Origin: Bedellia somnulentella
Lineage: Eukaryota > Arthropoda > Insecta > Lepidoptera > Bedelliidae
Assembly (NCBI GenBank): GCA_963576735.1
Contig: OY755197.1
Location: 3,298,501-3,362,500 of the forward strand
DNA: 64,000 bases
Direction of reading: 5' to 3'
The stretch's first letter is position 1. Each line of letters begins with the position of its first letter. Below, piece after piece: positions 32,101 through 43,107 of the stretch. The notes under the pieces were generated by a model. The model was not told where the DNA came from. It was given only the letters and a program-made list of their open reading frames with translations, and did not search any database. A program made the position numbers and the translations under genes.

Positions 32101-32779
32101 ACCCTCCTTTGATATGTAGAGTATATAGTCAAAATAAAAAATTTGAAAAAAAGCTATTAGACATAGACCCTAAGCTTCTAGCCACTCTGTCAATAGTGTC
32201 GATAGAAGCGCCTTAGTTAGTTCTATGCAACACATATCAAGTCATATTATTATGAAGAGCTTTTAACCCTTCATTCGTATCGTACAATCCAGCGGCCGAT
32301 TGCGCTCATACAATTAGCTAAGATAAATTCGACCAAAAGCTTCTAGCCACACTGTAAGTGATGTCAATAGAAGCGCCTTGGTTAGTTCTATGCAAAACAT
32401 ATCAAGTCATAATATTATGAAGAGCTTTTAACCCTTCATTCGTATGGTATAATCCAGCGGCCGATTGCGCTCATACAAATTGCTATGATAAAGTCGACCA
32501 AAAGCTTCTAGCCACACTGTAAGTGGTATCAATAGAAGCGCCTTGGTTAGTTCTATGCAAAAAATATCAAGTCATATTATTATGAAGAGCTTTTAACCCT
32601 TCATTCGTATGGTACAATCCAGCGGCCGATTGCGCTCATACAAATAGCTATGATGACGTCGACCAAAAGCTTCTAGCCACCCTGATAGTGATGTCAATAA
32701 AAGCGTGTGAATATGTCCTTTAATACCATGATCCATACAATCCATTATGAAGAGCTTTTAACCCTCCTTTAATATGTAG
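29136..32779. repeat. 165-bp satellite array
   Basis: The landmark aagcttctag (one variant aatcttctag) recurs from 29,367 to 32,667 at multiples of exactly 165 bp wherever I checked (21 register positions). 29,136-29,366 is a degenerate edge. Most monomers carry gcgccttggttagttctatg and agcggccgattgcgctc. Five carry a diverged segment starting gtgtga at about 29,405, 30,065, 30,890, 32,045 and 32,705. The array is cut by the assembly gap, so its true length is unknown. Confidence 0.95.
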
Positions 32780-32979
32780 NNNNNNNNNNNNNNNNNNNNN
32801 NNNNNNNNNNNNNNNNNNNNNNNNNNNNNNNNNNNNNNNNNNNNNNNNNNNNNNNNNNNNNNNNNNNNNNNNNNNNNNNNNNNNNNNNNNNNNNNNNNNN
32901 NNNNNNNNNNNNNNNNNNNNNNNNNNNNNNNNNNNNNNNNNNNNNNNNNNNNNNNNNNNNNNNNNNNNNNNNNNNNNNN
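32780..32979. other. Assembly gap (200 N)
   Basis: Exactly 200 N, the usual placeholder for a gap of unknown size. It separates the satellite from the right arm. Confidence 0.99.
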
Positions 32980-33115
32980 GTTGGAGACCCATCACCAACA
33001 ACCTTTATTTTACCATCTTTTCCCCACGCAACTTCCAAAAGTGGCTGAGGAATTTCTAATTCGTTAGCTCTGGCTACCCCTTCTAGGGATTTATAGCCGT
33101 GAGTATATGTATGTA
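32980..33115 (+). mobile_element. S1 3' half at gap edge
   Basis: From gttggagacccatcacc to the (TATG) tail. Its 5' half lies in the gap. Confidence 0.85.
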
Positions 33116-33209
33116 AAATGTAAGTAAATTAATAACAATTGAGACAAAGAAAACTCTGTAGAATAATAATTTAAATTCCATACCCTCCATATTTTAATGC
33201 AATAAACAA

Positions 33210-33570
33210 ATAACGCAGATTCTTCTTAAATGTTTGACGTCAAAGTAATGTTGCAACAATAAAATATCAAGAAAAATAATTGCAGTAGTTCGTTGATATC
33301 CAAATAAAAGTCTCCGTCGCCAAGAACGCAATCAAGAAATTCCAACACAAAGCGGGCCGAAGAAAACAGCGCAACAGACGATAAATCATATTTCCCGAGA
33401 TTCTTGCATACGGCGATGCAGTCGACGCGAAATAAAGAAAAGTTTCTTTTGGCTCCCGTACTACTATTGTTACATGTGAATTTTTCATTTTATTTCGCAC
33501 AGAAATATTGCGAAAGTTGGTTTGTGGATGGCTTGAAATGGGATTAAAAGGGACAATATTTTTTAATGAT
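33210..33570. other. Nearly identical inner-arm block, right
   Basis: Partner of 16,965-17,325, reverse complement, with two differences by eye. Confidence 0.5.
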
Positions 33571-33597
33571 CTGCATAATGGTTATATTGTAGGTTAA

Positions 33598-33771
33598 ACG
33601 GGTGTCGTAGCCATCTCCTACTAAGGGGTATCGGGGCTTTTTTGAGTGGTTTTTGGGCGATGCAGTTAGAGACCTATATTGAAATGTTTCGTCTTCTGTC
33701 ATGTCATGTCTGTCATGAGATATTTTTTGTATATTATAAACTTTTCCTCACTCAAGTTCCAAAAGTGGCTT
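33598..33771 (+). mobile_element. Old S1 copy, first part
   Basis: S1 split by an RTE insertion. Continues at 34,752-34,840. The insertion duplicated aaaagtggctt. Confidence 0.78.
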
Positions 33772-34030
33772 ACATACATACATCCATCCTGACGTCCCTC
33801 AGCAGGGACAAAGGGCCTTGAGTAGATTTCTCCATCTGGCTCGATCTTGGGCAGCGGCTGCGAGATCCTCCCACTTCATTCCCACAACTTTTGCCTCATT
33901 CTCCACAGAACGTCGCCAGGTTGTTTTTGGGCGGCCTCGTTTACGTTTTCCGGTTGGCTGCCAGCTGAGCACTTGCTTCGACGGGAATTCTTCGTGTCTT
34001 CTGAGGGAATGACCCAGCCACCTCCATTTT

Positions 34031-34275
34031 GCTGTGTAGTGTCGGCTTAGAATAGCACTACCCCATTTCTTCCGGTGGGTGTACGTAAGAGGCGACTAAC
34101 GGTATTAGGGCTTTTAAGGAATTTTTGGGCGATGCGGTTGGAGACCCATAACCAACAACCTTTATTTCACCATCTTTTCCCCATGCAACTTCCAAAGGTG
34201 GCTGAGGAATGTCTCATTCCCTAGCTCTGGCTACCCCTTCAAGGGATTTATAGCCGTGAGTATATGTTTGTATGT
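34031..34275 (+). mobile_element. S1 copy nested in RTE
   Basis: Perfect 11-bp duplication acctccatttt (34,020-34,030 and 34,276-34,286). Confidence 0.92.
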
Positions 34276-34297
34276 ACCTCCATTTTCTTGTGAAGAT

Positions 34298-34751
34298 TTA
34301 CTTGTCGATGGGTTTCTGCTTAGTCAGCTTCCACAGTTCCGCGTTCGAAATGGTGCGTGGCCAGTAAATCCACAAAATTCGCTTTAGGCATTTGTTGATA
34401 TATACCTGTAGCTTGCTGGATAGGTCTTTCCGAACGAACCATGTTTCGCAACCATGTAGCAAGACTGACTTTACGTTAGACTCGAAAATCCTCACTTTTG
34501 TACGCCGGGTCATGAGTTTAGAGCTCCACACCGGCTTTAACTGTCCAACCATCTCTGTTCCTCCTATTGGGTTCACTACTCCCCCAAGATAGGTGAATTT
34601 CTCAACCCGTTCGACATCTTCGCCATTAATTTGGAGCGGCTGGTTATCAAGGGAGTTAAGACGCATCTCCTTGGTTTTGCCTATATTGATGCGAAGGCCT
34701 TCTTTCGCAGCTTCCGTGGCTAGGTCGTTTGTCTTGGACTGAAGGTCTTGG
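34298..34751 (-). pseudogene. RTE reverse transcriptase C-terminal fragment
   Basis: Post-RT region of an RTE-type ORF: INGEDVERVEKFTYLGGVV, then WSSKLMTRRTKVRIFESN, SVLLHGCETW and CLKRILWIYWPRTISNAELW. These match the conserved tail of RTE polyproteins downstream of the catalytic domain. The YADD core is missing through 5' truncation. Coding continues across the inserted S1 into 33,800-34,030 with frame breaks, where a GKRKRGRP-like stretch is visible. Confidence 0.82.
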
Positions 34752-34840
34752 AAAAGTGGCTTAGGAATTTCTTACGCTCAATCTCTACATATCCCTTCTA
34801 GGAACTTATAACCATGAATGTTTTTGCATGTATGTAGGAT
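34752..34840 (+). mobile_element. Old S1 copy, second part
   Basis: Continuation of 33,598-33,771. Ends accatgaatgtttttgcatg. Confidence 0.75.
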
Positions 34841-35274
34841 ATTTGAATTCAATGAATATGATATGTTCATAAAAATATCAAGCGGTATATTGAAACATTA
34901 AAAAAACTTCTCTTTGTCTTTCACTTTTTTGGTATTGCAGCCGTTTCGGCAAAATAAATTGTACAAAATTTTTAATAAAATTTTTATATTTCCATAAAAC
35001 ACTTGATAAAAATATTCCGAAAAGTTCATAGTAGGTTGTATACAAGCTTTTATTTGTGGAAATAAAAACAGATTCGGTTGCCGCGTGCCAAATGTCGCGC
35101 TGTAGGCGTCGACACAAAATAAATATTAATTCTGCCACTCCCCTTTCCTTTGTCGGCCGTTATATCATAAAATGGGTATCGCAGAGTTAAAGATATTTAA
35201 AAACCAGTTTAGAAACTATTGTAGTATAGATTTGACTGTAAAATAATATGAGGTATTTACTAGAGATTAGCTAG

Positions 35275-35487
35275 TTACATACATATACTCACGACCATAA
35301 ACTCAAAACGGGGTAGCCAGAGCAAGAAACGTTGATAAGGGACAAGATAATACAAATAAAGTATTATTGGCGATGGCTTTTTAACTGCATCGCCCAAAAA
35401 CAACTTAAAATCTCTGTGTCTCGGTGTCTCTTACGACATCATTAGGTAGAAAGGGGTAGTGGTATTCTAAGCCGGCACTATAGTGTG
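35275..35487 (-). mobile_element. Old S1 copy
   Basis: Partner of 16,037-16,252. 34,841-35,274 is unassigned arm sequence matching 16,253-16,689. Confidence 0.75.
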
Positions 35488-35589
35488 GTATATTTGAGTA
35501 TAACTTTTCCAGCCACATGTACATGCTCGGCATACATAAAAAACAACTGTGTTTGATGCCACAGTTTGCTTATTTTCTTTTTCTCAAAC

Positions 35590-35730
35590 TCAAACGTTTA
35601 CTACTACTTCTGAATATCACGTGCCATTGTCACCTGGTGTTGAGAGTACCCATGTTTTGCTTGGATAGTGTACTCACGTGATAGGGGCAGACCTATCGCT
35701 GTTTTGTACCAATACACTGTCACATGAAAA
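35590..35730 (-). mobile_element. S2 3' fragment
   Basis: Partner of 15,792-15,945. Confidence 0.75.
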
Positions 35731-36040
35731 AGTCACGTAAAAGGAAGTACAACCAAGAAGCCACCAACCCTTTACCAGCCCTTAGCATTTCGATAGTAAT
35801 CCTATCATACCCTGCCGACTTCCCTACTTTCATACGTTTCATTGCTTTCATTATTTCATCAATACTAATCTCACTGTCACTTAAGTCACCCATCTCCTCG
35901 TTCCAACCAACATTACTGTCGCTTGGGGAAGAAATAGATGCATCCTCTTTTTCAAATAGTTGCTCAAAATAATTCTTCCATACCCGTTCCATGCTGCTTT
36001 CATCCGTCGCCAATTCACCCTGTTCATCTCTTACAAACAA
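35720..36040 (-). pseudogene. RTE-type reverse transcriptase fragment, right copy
   Basis: 106 open codons with EQGELATDESSMERVW, then SEISIDEIMKAMKRMKVGKS and GYDRITIEMLRAG. This is the pre-motif region of an RTE reverse transcriptase. It is open where the left copy (15,486-15,800) is broken. It has no catalytic core and is joined to an S2 fragment at its 3' end. Confidence 0.78.
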
Positions 36041-36087
36041 TTTGTATGTGTGTTGAAATTAAATCGTTTTATATACGAGTGAACTAT

Positions 36088-36213
36088 TGTACAAAACGTG
36101 GGTACTCTGAACACCAGGTGACAAAGTCACGTGATGTTCAGAAGTATTAGTACCTCTGCCAACCCCTTCGGGGATATTCGGCGTGAACGTTTATGTTATG
36201 TTTATGTTATGAA
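36088..36213 (+). mobile_element. S2 3' end, right arm only
   Basis: 5'-truncated S2 with (TTATG) tail. The left arm has the uninterrupted site near 15,440. Confidence 0.85.
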
Positions 36214-36802
36214 ATCAGGCATAATAACACTTCTATTTTCAATCTGTACTTTAGCAGTAATACCTTAAAAAAAATGTACGGGTACCATAACATGCTCTGG
36301 TAATGCATAAAAATCACGACAACGAGCGACAAAGCAAATTTCTAAGAAGCATTACTTAGCAGATACTTTGCGGCTTAACCCACTTGTTACGGAAACAAAA
36401 AAAGTTAATTTTATAAGTTGAATTTTGGTTTGGGGGCAGTTTAATGGCCTACGATTAAGAAAAAAATACTAAAAAAATCAAAATTTTCTGGGAAAGCCGG
36501 AAAATGGTGTTGTTTTAAAACTACGGTAGTAATATGTACTACTGTTGCAAGGGTTCATGGTGAGTTGATTGAAACAAAATATATTTCAAAATAAGTACTT
36601 CTTTTATTGAATAATGCATATGTATGTAGGTACGCTTTTAACATTGCTTATGATAGGCTGCAAAACAATCTCTGGGGTGCAACGTGACGTTACATTTTAC
36701 GCAAAAAAAATGGCATGTTTGTGACAATATCCACAACGCAGTTGTTTAGGGCGATATGTTACGATATGTCCTATGTTATGATATCGTGAAGATTCATGTA
36801 AA

Positions 36803-37478
36803 CTACCGGAAGCCCGACCTGGCAGAATCTTCCCAATACATGAAGCGCCTGGGTACATGAACATAACCACTGTACAGCAAGATACCAATGAAACATCGCA
36901 TTTCATTTGATGTTATGTTACCAGGCTTATTCTTCTGAGCGGCGTACAAATTAGTAAAATCAACTAACATATCTATGATCTCACTGCTGAGAAGACATTC
37001 GAAATAATATAACGGCTTTTGACGTAACTTAGCAGTCATTTGGGGACGCCAGGAAGAAAAATCTGGCTTGATGTCTCTTGCGATCCAGGAATACGCCTTA
37101 TTTTTTTGTACTCGCATGATGCCACCACTCTTACCTTGCGTAGGTATTGGTAAGGTATCTTGAGCGTCCGTAGAAGAGGCAGTGGGCGCATGATCCACAC
37201 GCTGACGCTTTGCCAACTGCGATATCGGAATGTCGCCTTCGTCATCACTATTGGAATCATTGCCGCCGTTATCGAGTTGTATTGCACATGGTGCTCGAAG
37301 CTGGGAGCCTTGTAGATTTTGAATGTTAACATATTCTTCGTCTCCGGAATCTTCATCGGTCACATTACCGTTACAATTATCTGGAGGAAGTATTACGATG
37401 GAATCTGGCAAAGGACCGTCATCGTCCTTCTCCAATTCTTCAACGATTTCATGAAGCCTCAAAGAGTGGAAACGGGAT
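36803..37478 (-). pseudogene. piggyBac transposase, main exon (truncated)
   Basis: Exon 2 begins at 37,478 after a ttattattacag acceptor and joins in frame to a 14-nt exon 1. An acidic N-terminal region (EELEKDDDGP, DEDSGDEE) leads into the piggyBac transposase domain start: EIIDMLVDFTNLYAAQKNK, then EMRCFIGILLYSGYV and MYWEDS. The frame then leaves homology and stops. The DDD catalytic core is deleted. A fragment of the C-terminal Cys-rich domain (CGYCHK, then a frameshift, then CFAAYHKQC) survives at about 36,650-36,760. It cannot transpose by itself. Confidence 0.82.
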
Positions 37479-37782
37479 CTGTAATAATAAGAAATACCTA
37501 CTTCAAAAACACAGATAAAACAATAAAAGCGTAGGTAACACAAAAGATTTCAAGCAGGAAGAATGTATTTCTATGCACCGTCCTCATCCTCACTGCATAA
37601 GTAGGTAAGGTAGTTCATTTTACGATCGTCGTTTATAAACAACACCTACTTTTCTCGACAAAAAAGGTACCAAAATGTTAATTGTAAGGCATATTATTTT
37701 CCTGCATAGATAAAACTACGTTATAACAACAAGTTAGATGTAACTTCAAGCCAATATTATATTCAAATGATATTGTACTTAC

Positions 37783-37796
37783 CCTTGAAAAGACAT
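37783..37796 (-). CDS. piggyBac transposase, tiny first exon
   Basis: ATG plus 11 nt (MSFQ and two bases), followed by donor GTAAGT. A 304-nt intron (37,479-37,782) ends at ttacag, and splicing keeps the frame with exon 2. Inferred from splice consensus and frame only. Confidence 0.6.
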
Positions 37797-38088
37797 GATT
37801 ATTTTTCGTATTTTTTAGATATTTATACAAAAAAACACGTAATATCTTGATGTAAACTGTATTTTTCCTCGGTTAGATGCTGCACTGACGAAAGCAATCA
37901 CATTATAAAATTTCATTAAAACTACTTACATTTCAATGTAGATTTTATTATTCATGCTGTTGTTTTAAAACGACGGTAGTAACAAGTGGGTAAGCATGGT
38001 TTCTATTAAGTTAACGACTGTTGACGAATACTTCGATAGAATCCGTGAAATGTCATACAAAACAAAATTTATACTATTTTTATACATA

Positions 38089-38454
38089 CATAACATAACA
38101 TAACATAAACGTTCACGCCGAATATCCCCGAAGGGGTTGGCAGAGGTACTAATACTTCTGAACATCACGTGACTTTGTCACCTGGTGTTCAGAGTACCCA
38201 CGTTTTGCATGGACAGTGTACTCACGTGATAGGGGGCAGGCCTATCGCCGTTTTGTACGAATACACTGTCACATGACTAAGTACAACTCAGCGATGTGGG
38301 TTTCCTCACGATGTTTTCCTTCGCCGTTAACAACCATGATAAATTTACCACACATATGTCTTTAGAAAAGACAAATTGGTGTAGGCCCGACCCAGGATTC
38401 GAACACTAGTCGCTTGCATGATAACCAAGTGTTCTACCCACTGGGCTATCACGG
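38089..38454 (-). mobile_element. S2 tRNA-derived SINE, full length, right arm only
   Basis: The best S2 copy: minus-strand A box tagcccagtgg, B box gttcgaatcctgg, core, and (TTATG)n tail at 38,091-38,107. Absent from the left arm near 13,080. Confidence 0.92.
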
Positions 38455-38462
38455 TATGTATG

Positions 38463-38714
38463 TATACATACATACATACATATACTCACGGCTATAAATA
38501 CCTAGGAGGGGTAGCCAGAGCTAAGGAACTAGAAATTCCTCAGCCACTTTTGGAAAGTTGAGTGGGTAAAAGATGGCAAAATACAGGTTGTTGGTGATGG
38601 GTCTCTAACCGCATCGCCCAAAAATCCCTTAAAAAGCCCCAATGCCGTTAGTCGCCTCTTACGTACATCCACCGGAAGAAAAGTGGTAGTGCTATTCTAA
38701 GCCGACACTACACA
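38463..38714 (-). mobile_element. S1 copy, right arm only
   Basis: Full-length with (TACA)n tail, directly beside the S2 copy. Confidence 0.9.
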
Positions 38715-38780
38715 GAAATATTTTTATCGAGCCTAATATTCCCATCCTGAAGCCAAGTTTTGATTTGGTGAGTATTAACT

Positions 38781-38811
<31 letters not shown>

Positions 38812-38948
38812 AACTATTTCTGTTTGTAATTGCCTATGTTTTACTATATCACTGGTTTACTTTTACTGAATTATGCTTGATTAGTTTTGTGTGGTCTTAA
38901 GTAGCTTAGGAATAACTTTATTTTATATATATTTTTATATTTATATAC

Positions 38949-39105
38949 ACGGCGATAGGCCTGCCCCCTATCACGTGAGTACACTGTCCATGCAAAACGT
39001 GGGTACTCTGAACATCAGGTGACAAAGTCACGTGATGTTCAGAAGTATAAGTACCTCTGCCAACCCCTTTGGGGATATTAGGCGTGAACGTTTATGTTAT
39101 GTTAT
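38949..39105 (+). mobile_element. S2 3' end, right arm only
   Basis: 5'-truncated with (TTATG)n tail and atttttatat duplicated at both flanks. The empty site is in the left arm near 12,740. Confidence 0.88.
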
Positions 39106-39569
39106 GTTATGTTATTTTTATATTTTGCGGCTGTAGAACACAAATTAAATGGTTAGAAAAGATGACAGAAGCGCATTTTTCAACTTGAAATCGGTAATGA
39201 TATTGACCGCATCAGTGATATGACCAACCATGTTACTTTCTTTTTAAGACTGGCAATGTACTTGAATAAATGTAATATTTTGTAATTTTCTGAGCAAAAA
39301 TATTTTGATCGGCTTGCAAATAAAAATGTGAGAATTCTTTATATTTTCAACTGATATTTTTTTTTTATAAAAACGGATTCGTGGACGAACTGAGAAACTA
39401 TATTATCAGTATATACAGACTGAGTGGTCCGTGTGTGAACATCATATAAGGTTCCGCCGGGGGAAGGGGGACTAATCATAATCAACGCTTCTTTGCGTAA
39501 AAGAATCGCCTCAATTTACCGCAGGACACGCGAGAGCGCCAACACCATCCTTGGTACAATAGTTGACCG

Positions 39570-39607
39570 GTTTGACTGCCCAATGTATAAACATTGGGTA
39601 GTCAAAC
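39570..39607. repeat. 17-bp stem-loop, right copy
   Basis: Partner of 12,132-12,169, loop ataa. Confidence 0.75.
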
Positions 39608-39711
39608 ATGTCAGCCTAAATAAATAAATATGTGTATACTGTATACACTATATTTTAATATGTCTACTAACAAAATGGATCCAAGTTATCTGAATAAAGA
39701 ATTATAATATA

Positions 39712-39955
39712 ATGCCGTGTAGTGCCGGCTTAGAATGTCGCTACCCCTTCCTACCCACGGGTGTCGTAAGAGGCGACTAAGGGTATTGGGGCTTTTTATT
39801 GGATTTTTGGGCGATGCGGTTGGAGACCCATCACCAAAAACCTTTATTTTTACCATCTTTTCCCCACTCAACTTCCAAAAGTGGCTGAGGAATTTATAAT
39901 TCCTTAGCTCTGGTTACCCCTTCTAGGGAAATATAGCCGTGAGTATATGTATGTA
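39712..39955 (+). mobile_element. S1 copy, right arm only
   Basis: Full-length. Flanks share an ataattatata-type duplication. Empty site near 11,985 in the left arm. Confidence 0.88.
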
Positions 39956-40055
39956 TGTATGTATATATATATATATAATTATCCTAGGAAACCTCTCTAG
40001 CTTTGATTTATTTAAACGTTTACACAAAAACTAAATAACGAAATACATACATACA

Positions 40056-40235
40056 TATACTCACGCTATTATTTCTCATGGAGTAGGCAGAGACTAATCA
40101 TCGCCATTTTGTAAGTTCCTGGCAAACTTCTCTAGCTTCGTTTACATTCATCAATCTTTTTATATATGTATATTGTACATCATACTTTAGACGCCTAATT
40201 TTTTGAGCGCACTCGCTATTTGGTCCAGGTTTGTC
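40056..40235 (-). mobile_element. RTE LINE 3' end
   Basis: Partner of 11,728-11,920. Confidence 0.78.
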
Positions 40236-40360
40236 CTCAGAGGTCGTCCTCTATCACGTGGGTACACTGTCCAAGCAACACGTAAGTACTCTGAACAGCA
40301 GAAGTATAAGAAGGTACCTCTGCCAACCCCTTCAGGGATTTACGGCGTGAACGTTTGAGT
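40236..40360 (+). mobile_element. S2 3' fragment
   Basis: Partner of 11,617-11,728. Joined to the RTE fragment. Confidence 0.75.
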
Positions 40361-40691
40361 TTATTGTTTATTGTATTTAAAAATAAATAGTTTTTGATTT
40401 TACATATTTGTAAACTTTTAACCGGCCCAACACAAATATGTTTGTGTAAATATCAGTAAGTCTTCAAAAACCGAAAAATAAATAAAAATGCATTAATAAG
40501 CAATACTCTATCACGTTGGCAAACAGCATTTGTTTAGCAGGCTGTGTACAGTCATTAACACTAGCACGAGTATTGACGTAGTTGATTGCGCGGTTTGATG
40601 TTGCGAAAATAAAGGTTGTATTCAGATTTTGTTCGTTGTGCTATTTAAATTGTTTCATTGGCAATTTCTATTTTAAGCGGTATATGCTATT

Positions 40692-40918
40692 TGCCGTGTA
40701 GTGCCGGCTTAGAATATCGCTACTCTTTTCTACCCACGGGTGTCGTAAGAGGCGACTAAGGGTATTGGGGCTTTTTATTGGATTTTTGGGCGATGCGGTT
40801 GGAGACCCACCACCAAAAACCTTTATTTTACCGCCTTTTCCCCACTCAACTTCCAAAAGTGGCTGAGGAATTTACAATTCCTTGGCTCTGGCTACCCTTT
40901 CTAGGGAATTATGTATGT
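40692..40918 (+). mobile_element. S1 copy shared by both arms
   Basis: Partner of 11,056-11,283. Keeps the gtcgtaagaggcgactaagg segment the left copy lost. Confidence 0.85.
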
Positions 40919-40937
40919 ACGGTATAATAAGTGGGTC

Positions 40938-41090
40938 TAAATATCAAGTATGAAGAATAAAAGAGCATGTATGAAAAGGTTGTTGTATGTAGACGAAACT
41001 AGAGATGTCTGCCAGGATCGTACGAAGTGGCGATCGATAGTCTCTGCCTATGAAAATTAACGGCGTGAGTAAATGTATGTATGTATGTGG
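40938..41090 (+). mobile_element. RTE LINE 3' end
   Basis: gaataaaagagcatgtatg to (TATG)n. The left arm has one RTE copy here; the right has two. Confidence 0.82.
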
Positions 41091-41130
41091 ATTAAATATG
41101 CCACATTTGGATCAATTATAAAATGTTCTC

Positions 41131-41309
41131 AAAAAGGCAGGTGTCCGCAGTATGAAGAATAAAAGAGCATGTATGAAAAGATTGATGGACGTAAACGAAG
41201 CCAGAGAGGTTTGCCAGGATCGTACAAAGTGGCGATCGATAGTCTCTGCCTACCCCAATGGGAACTAACGGCGTGAGAATATGTATGTATATGTATGTAT
41301 GTACGTTCT
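41131..41309 (+). mobile_element. RTE LINE 3' end
   Basis: Second tandem RTE tail, best preserved around caatgggaactaacggcg. Confidence 0.83.
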
Positions 41310-41612
41310 ATTACGTGCATGTATTAAATTTAATGAATCAATAGTAGATTTAGATATTTTCGATACAAGCACTACAAGAGTAAGAAAATTATTAACTAAT
41401 TTACATTTCGGCCAATAATTTCTACACTAACCTCAACATTATAATTATTTAATTGTTACCTAAATCTTTTTAGTTTTTAGTTCTGTAAGTATTATGTTAT
41501 TTTGCTATAGGTGAAGATTTGTAAATGGCATTGTGTATTCATAATTAGTATTTTATTGTTTGTATTGGTCTGTTAATCTTCCAAAGAAAATAAAATAAAA
41601 TAAAATAAAGTA
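41310..41612 (+). mobile_element. Retroposon 3' end with (AAATA)n tail, right arm only
   Basis: About 300 bp ending in aaaataaaataaaataaag. Its start can be read as a short C-terminal peptide (VDLDIFDTSTTRVRKLL) before a stop, suggesting a LINE 3' end of a family I cannot name. Confidence 0.55.
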
Positions 41613-41642
41613 TGTAACTATAAAGTGTTATGTGTATTTTAT

Positions 41643-41998
41643 GACAGCCGTGATAGCTCAGTGGGCAGAACACCGCTTATCGTGCAGACGATGAGTGTTC
41701 AAATCCTTGGTCGGGCTTCCACGAATTTGTCTTTTCTCAAGACATATGTGTGGTTAATTTATCATGGTTGTTAGCAGTGAGGAAAAACATCGTAAGAAAA
41801 CGCATATGACTCAGTTGTACTTTGTCATATGACAGTGTTTTCGCGATGATCGGTGATAGGTTTGCCCACTGTCACGGGAGTACACTGTCTAAGCAAAACA
41901 TGGGTACTCTGAACACCAGGAGACAATGTCATGTGATATTCAGAAGTTTTAGTACCTCTGCCTACAATTTCGGGGATATACGGCGTGAACGTTTGAGT
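41643..41998 (+). mobile_element. S2 tRNA-derived SINE, full length
   Basis: Partner of 10,488-10,848. A box tagctcagtggg, B box gtgttcaaatccttgg. Confidence 0.88.
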
Positions 41999-42028
41999 TC
42001 TAATTCATCTAAGCATGAAAAAACAAGT

Positions 42029-42268
42029 TTGCCGGCTTAGAATATCGCTACCCCTTTCTACCCACGGGTGTCGTAAGAGGCGACTAAGGGTATTGGGGCT
42101 TTTTATTGGATTTTTGGGCGATGCGGTTGGAGACCCATCACTAAAAACCTTTATTCTTACCATCTTTTCCCCACTCAACTTCCAAAAGTGGCTGAGGATT
42201 TTATTATTCCTTAGCTCTGGTTACCCCTTCTAGGGAAATATAGCCGTGAGTATATGTATGTATGTATG
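42029..42268 (+). mobile_element. S1 copy, right arm only
   Basis: Lacks the first about 15 bp. Flanks share atgaaaaa. Confidence 0.87.
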
Positions 42269-42844
42269 AAAAAGAGGACACAACAAACTAAATTTAATTT
42301 GTAATTACCCAAAAATAAATAACATTCATATTCAAAAGTAACTTCAAAATACTCATACATTTAAACATACCGACTAATTAGCAAAGTTAGTGACACTGTA
42401 GAACCTACTTGTCAAGCTCTATTCAAGTTATTTACACATGCATTCACAGAGCTTTGAATGTTAAAAAGCTAGAATTTCCTTTGCGAAACTTTTGTGTTGA
42501 ATTTGTTAAATTTCAATAAACTCAGTACTTAATTTAATAACGTTGAGTGGTTGTTGTAGCTTAGTAAAATAACTGGAGTTATTATTAAGAGAGTATTTCC
42601 AAGCTAGAATTATAGGAATCTCTATACAAAGAGTGTTTTTTTTTTCAAAAATTCCTCTGCTATGAAAAATAGCTCATGATTAAGGACTGTTTATCTTAAT
42701 ATATTGTATCGGTATATAGAAAAATGTAAAACTGCAAAGACTTGAACATTGTTTTGCTATAGATGGTAACTGAATATAAAATGTAACGGACATTTTGGTT
42801 ACGTCATGATTTTATAAAATTGAATATACACTAAAAATAAAATA

Positions 42845-43100
42845 GCTGTGTAGTGTCAGCTTAGAATAGCACTACCCCATTTCTTCCAGTGGGTGTACGT
42901 AAGAGACGACTAATGGTTTTGGGGCTTTAAAGGGATTTTTGGGCGATGCGGTTGGAGACCCATCACCAACAACCTTTAGTTTACCATCTTTTCCCCACTC
43001 GACTTTCCAAAAGTGGCTAAAGAATTTCTAATTCCTTTGCTCTGGCTACCCCTTTTAGGGATTTATAGCCGTGAGTATATGTATGTATGTATGTATGTAA
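42845..43100 (+). mobile_element. S1 copy shared by both arms
   Basis: Partner of 9,641-9,895. Confidence 0.87.
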
Positions 43101-43107
43101 TAAAATG

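Larger units (their letters stand above)
33772..34751 (-). mobile_element. 5'-truncated RTE LINE, right arm only
   Basis: Flanked by a perfect 11-bp duplication, aaaagtggctt (33,761-33,771 and 34,752-34,762). Tail (TACA)n at 33,772. The left arm has the intact S1 at this site. It contains an S1 insertion at 34,031-34,275. Confidence 0.9.
36379..37990 (-). mobile_element. piggyBac-family element, internally deleted, right arm only
   Basis: Perfect 12-bp terminal inverted repeats cccacttgttac (36,379-36,390) and gtaacaagtggg (37,979-37,990). TTAA stands at 36,375-36,378, but the other flank reads TAAG, and 9 bp of the empty site (ttaaactga) are missing. A subterminal block, tgttttaaaac-acggtagtaa, occurs near both ends (about 36,514 and 37,964). 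At 1.6 kb it is shorter than autonomous relatives. Confidence 0.9.

Noticed and set aside
29136..32779. CRISPR-like array
   Set aside because: Repeats are contiguous 165-bp monomers without unique spacers, in a eukaryotic genome. It is a satellite.
32720..33038. Minus-strand ORFs spanning the N gap
   Set aside because: They are mostly unknown bases and have no meaning.
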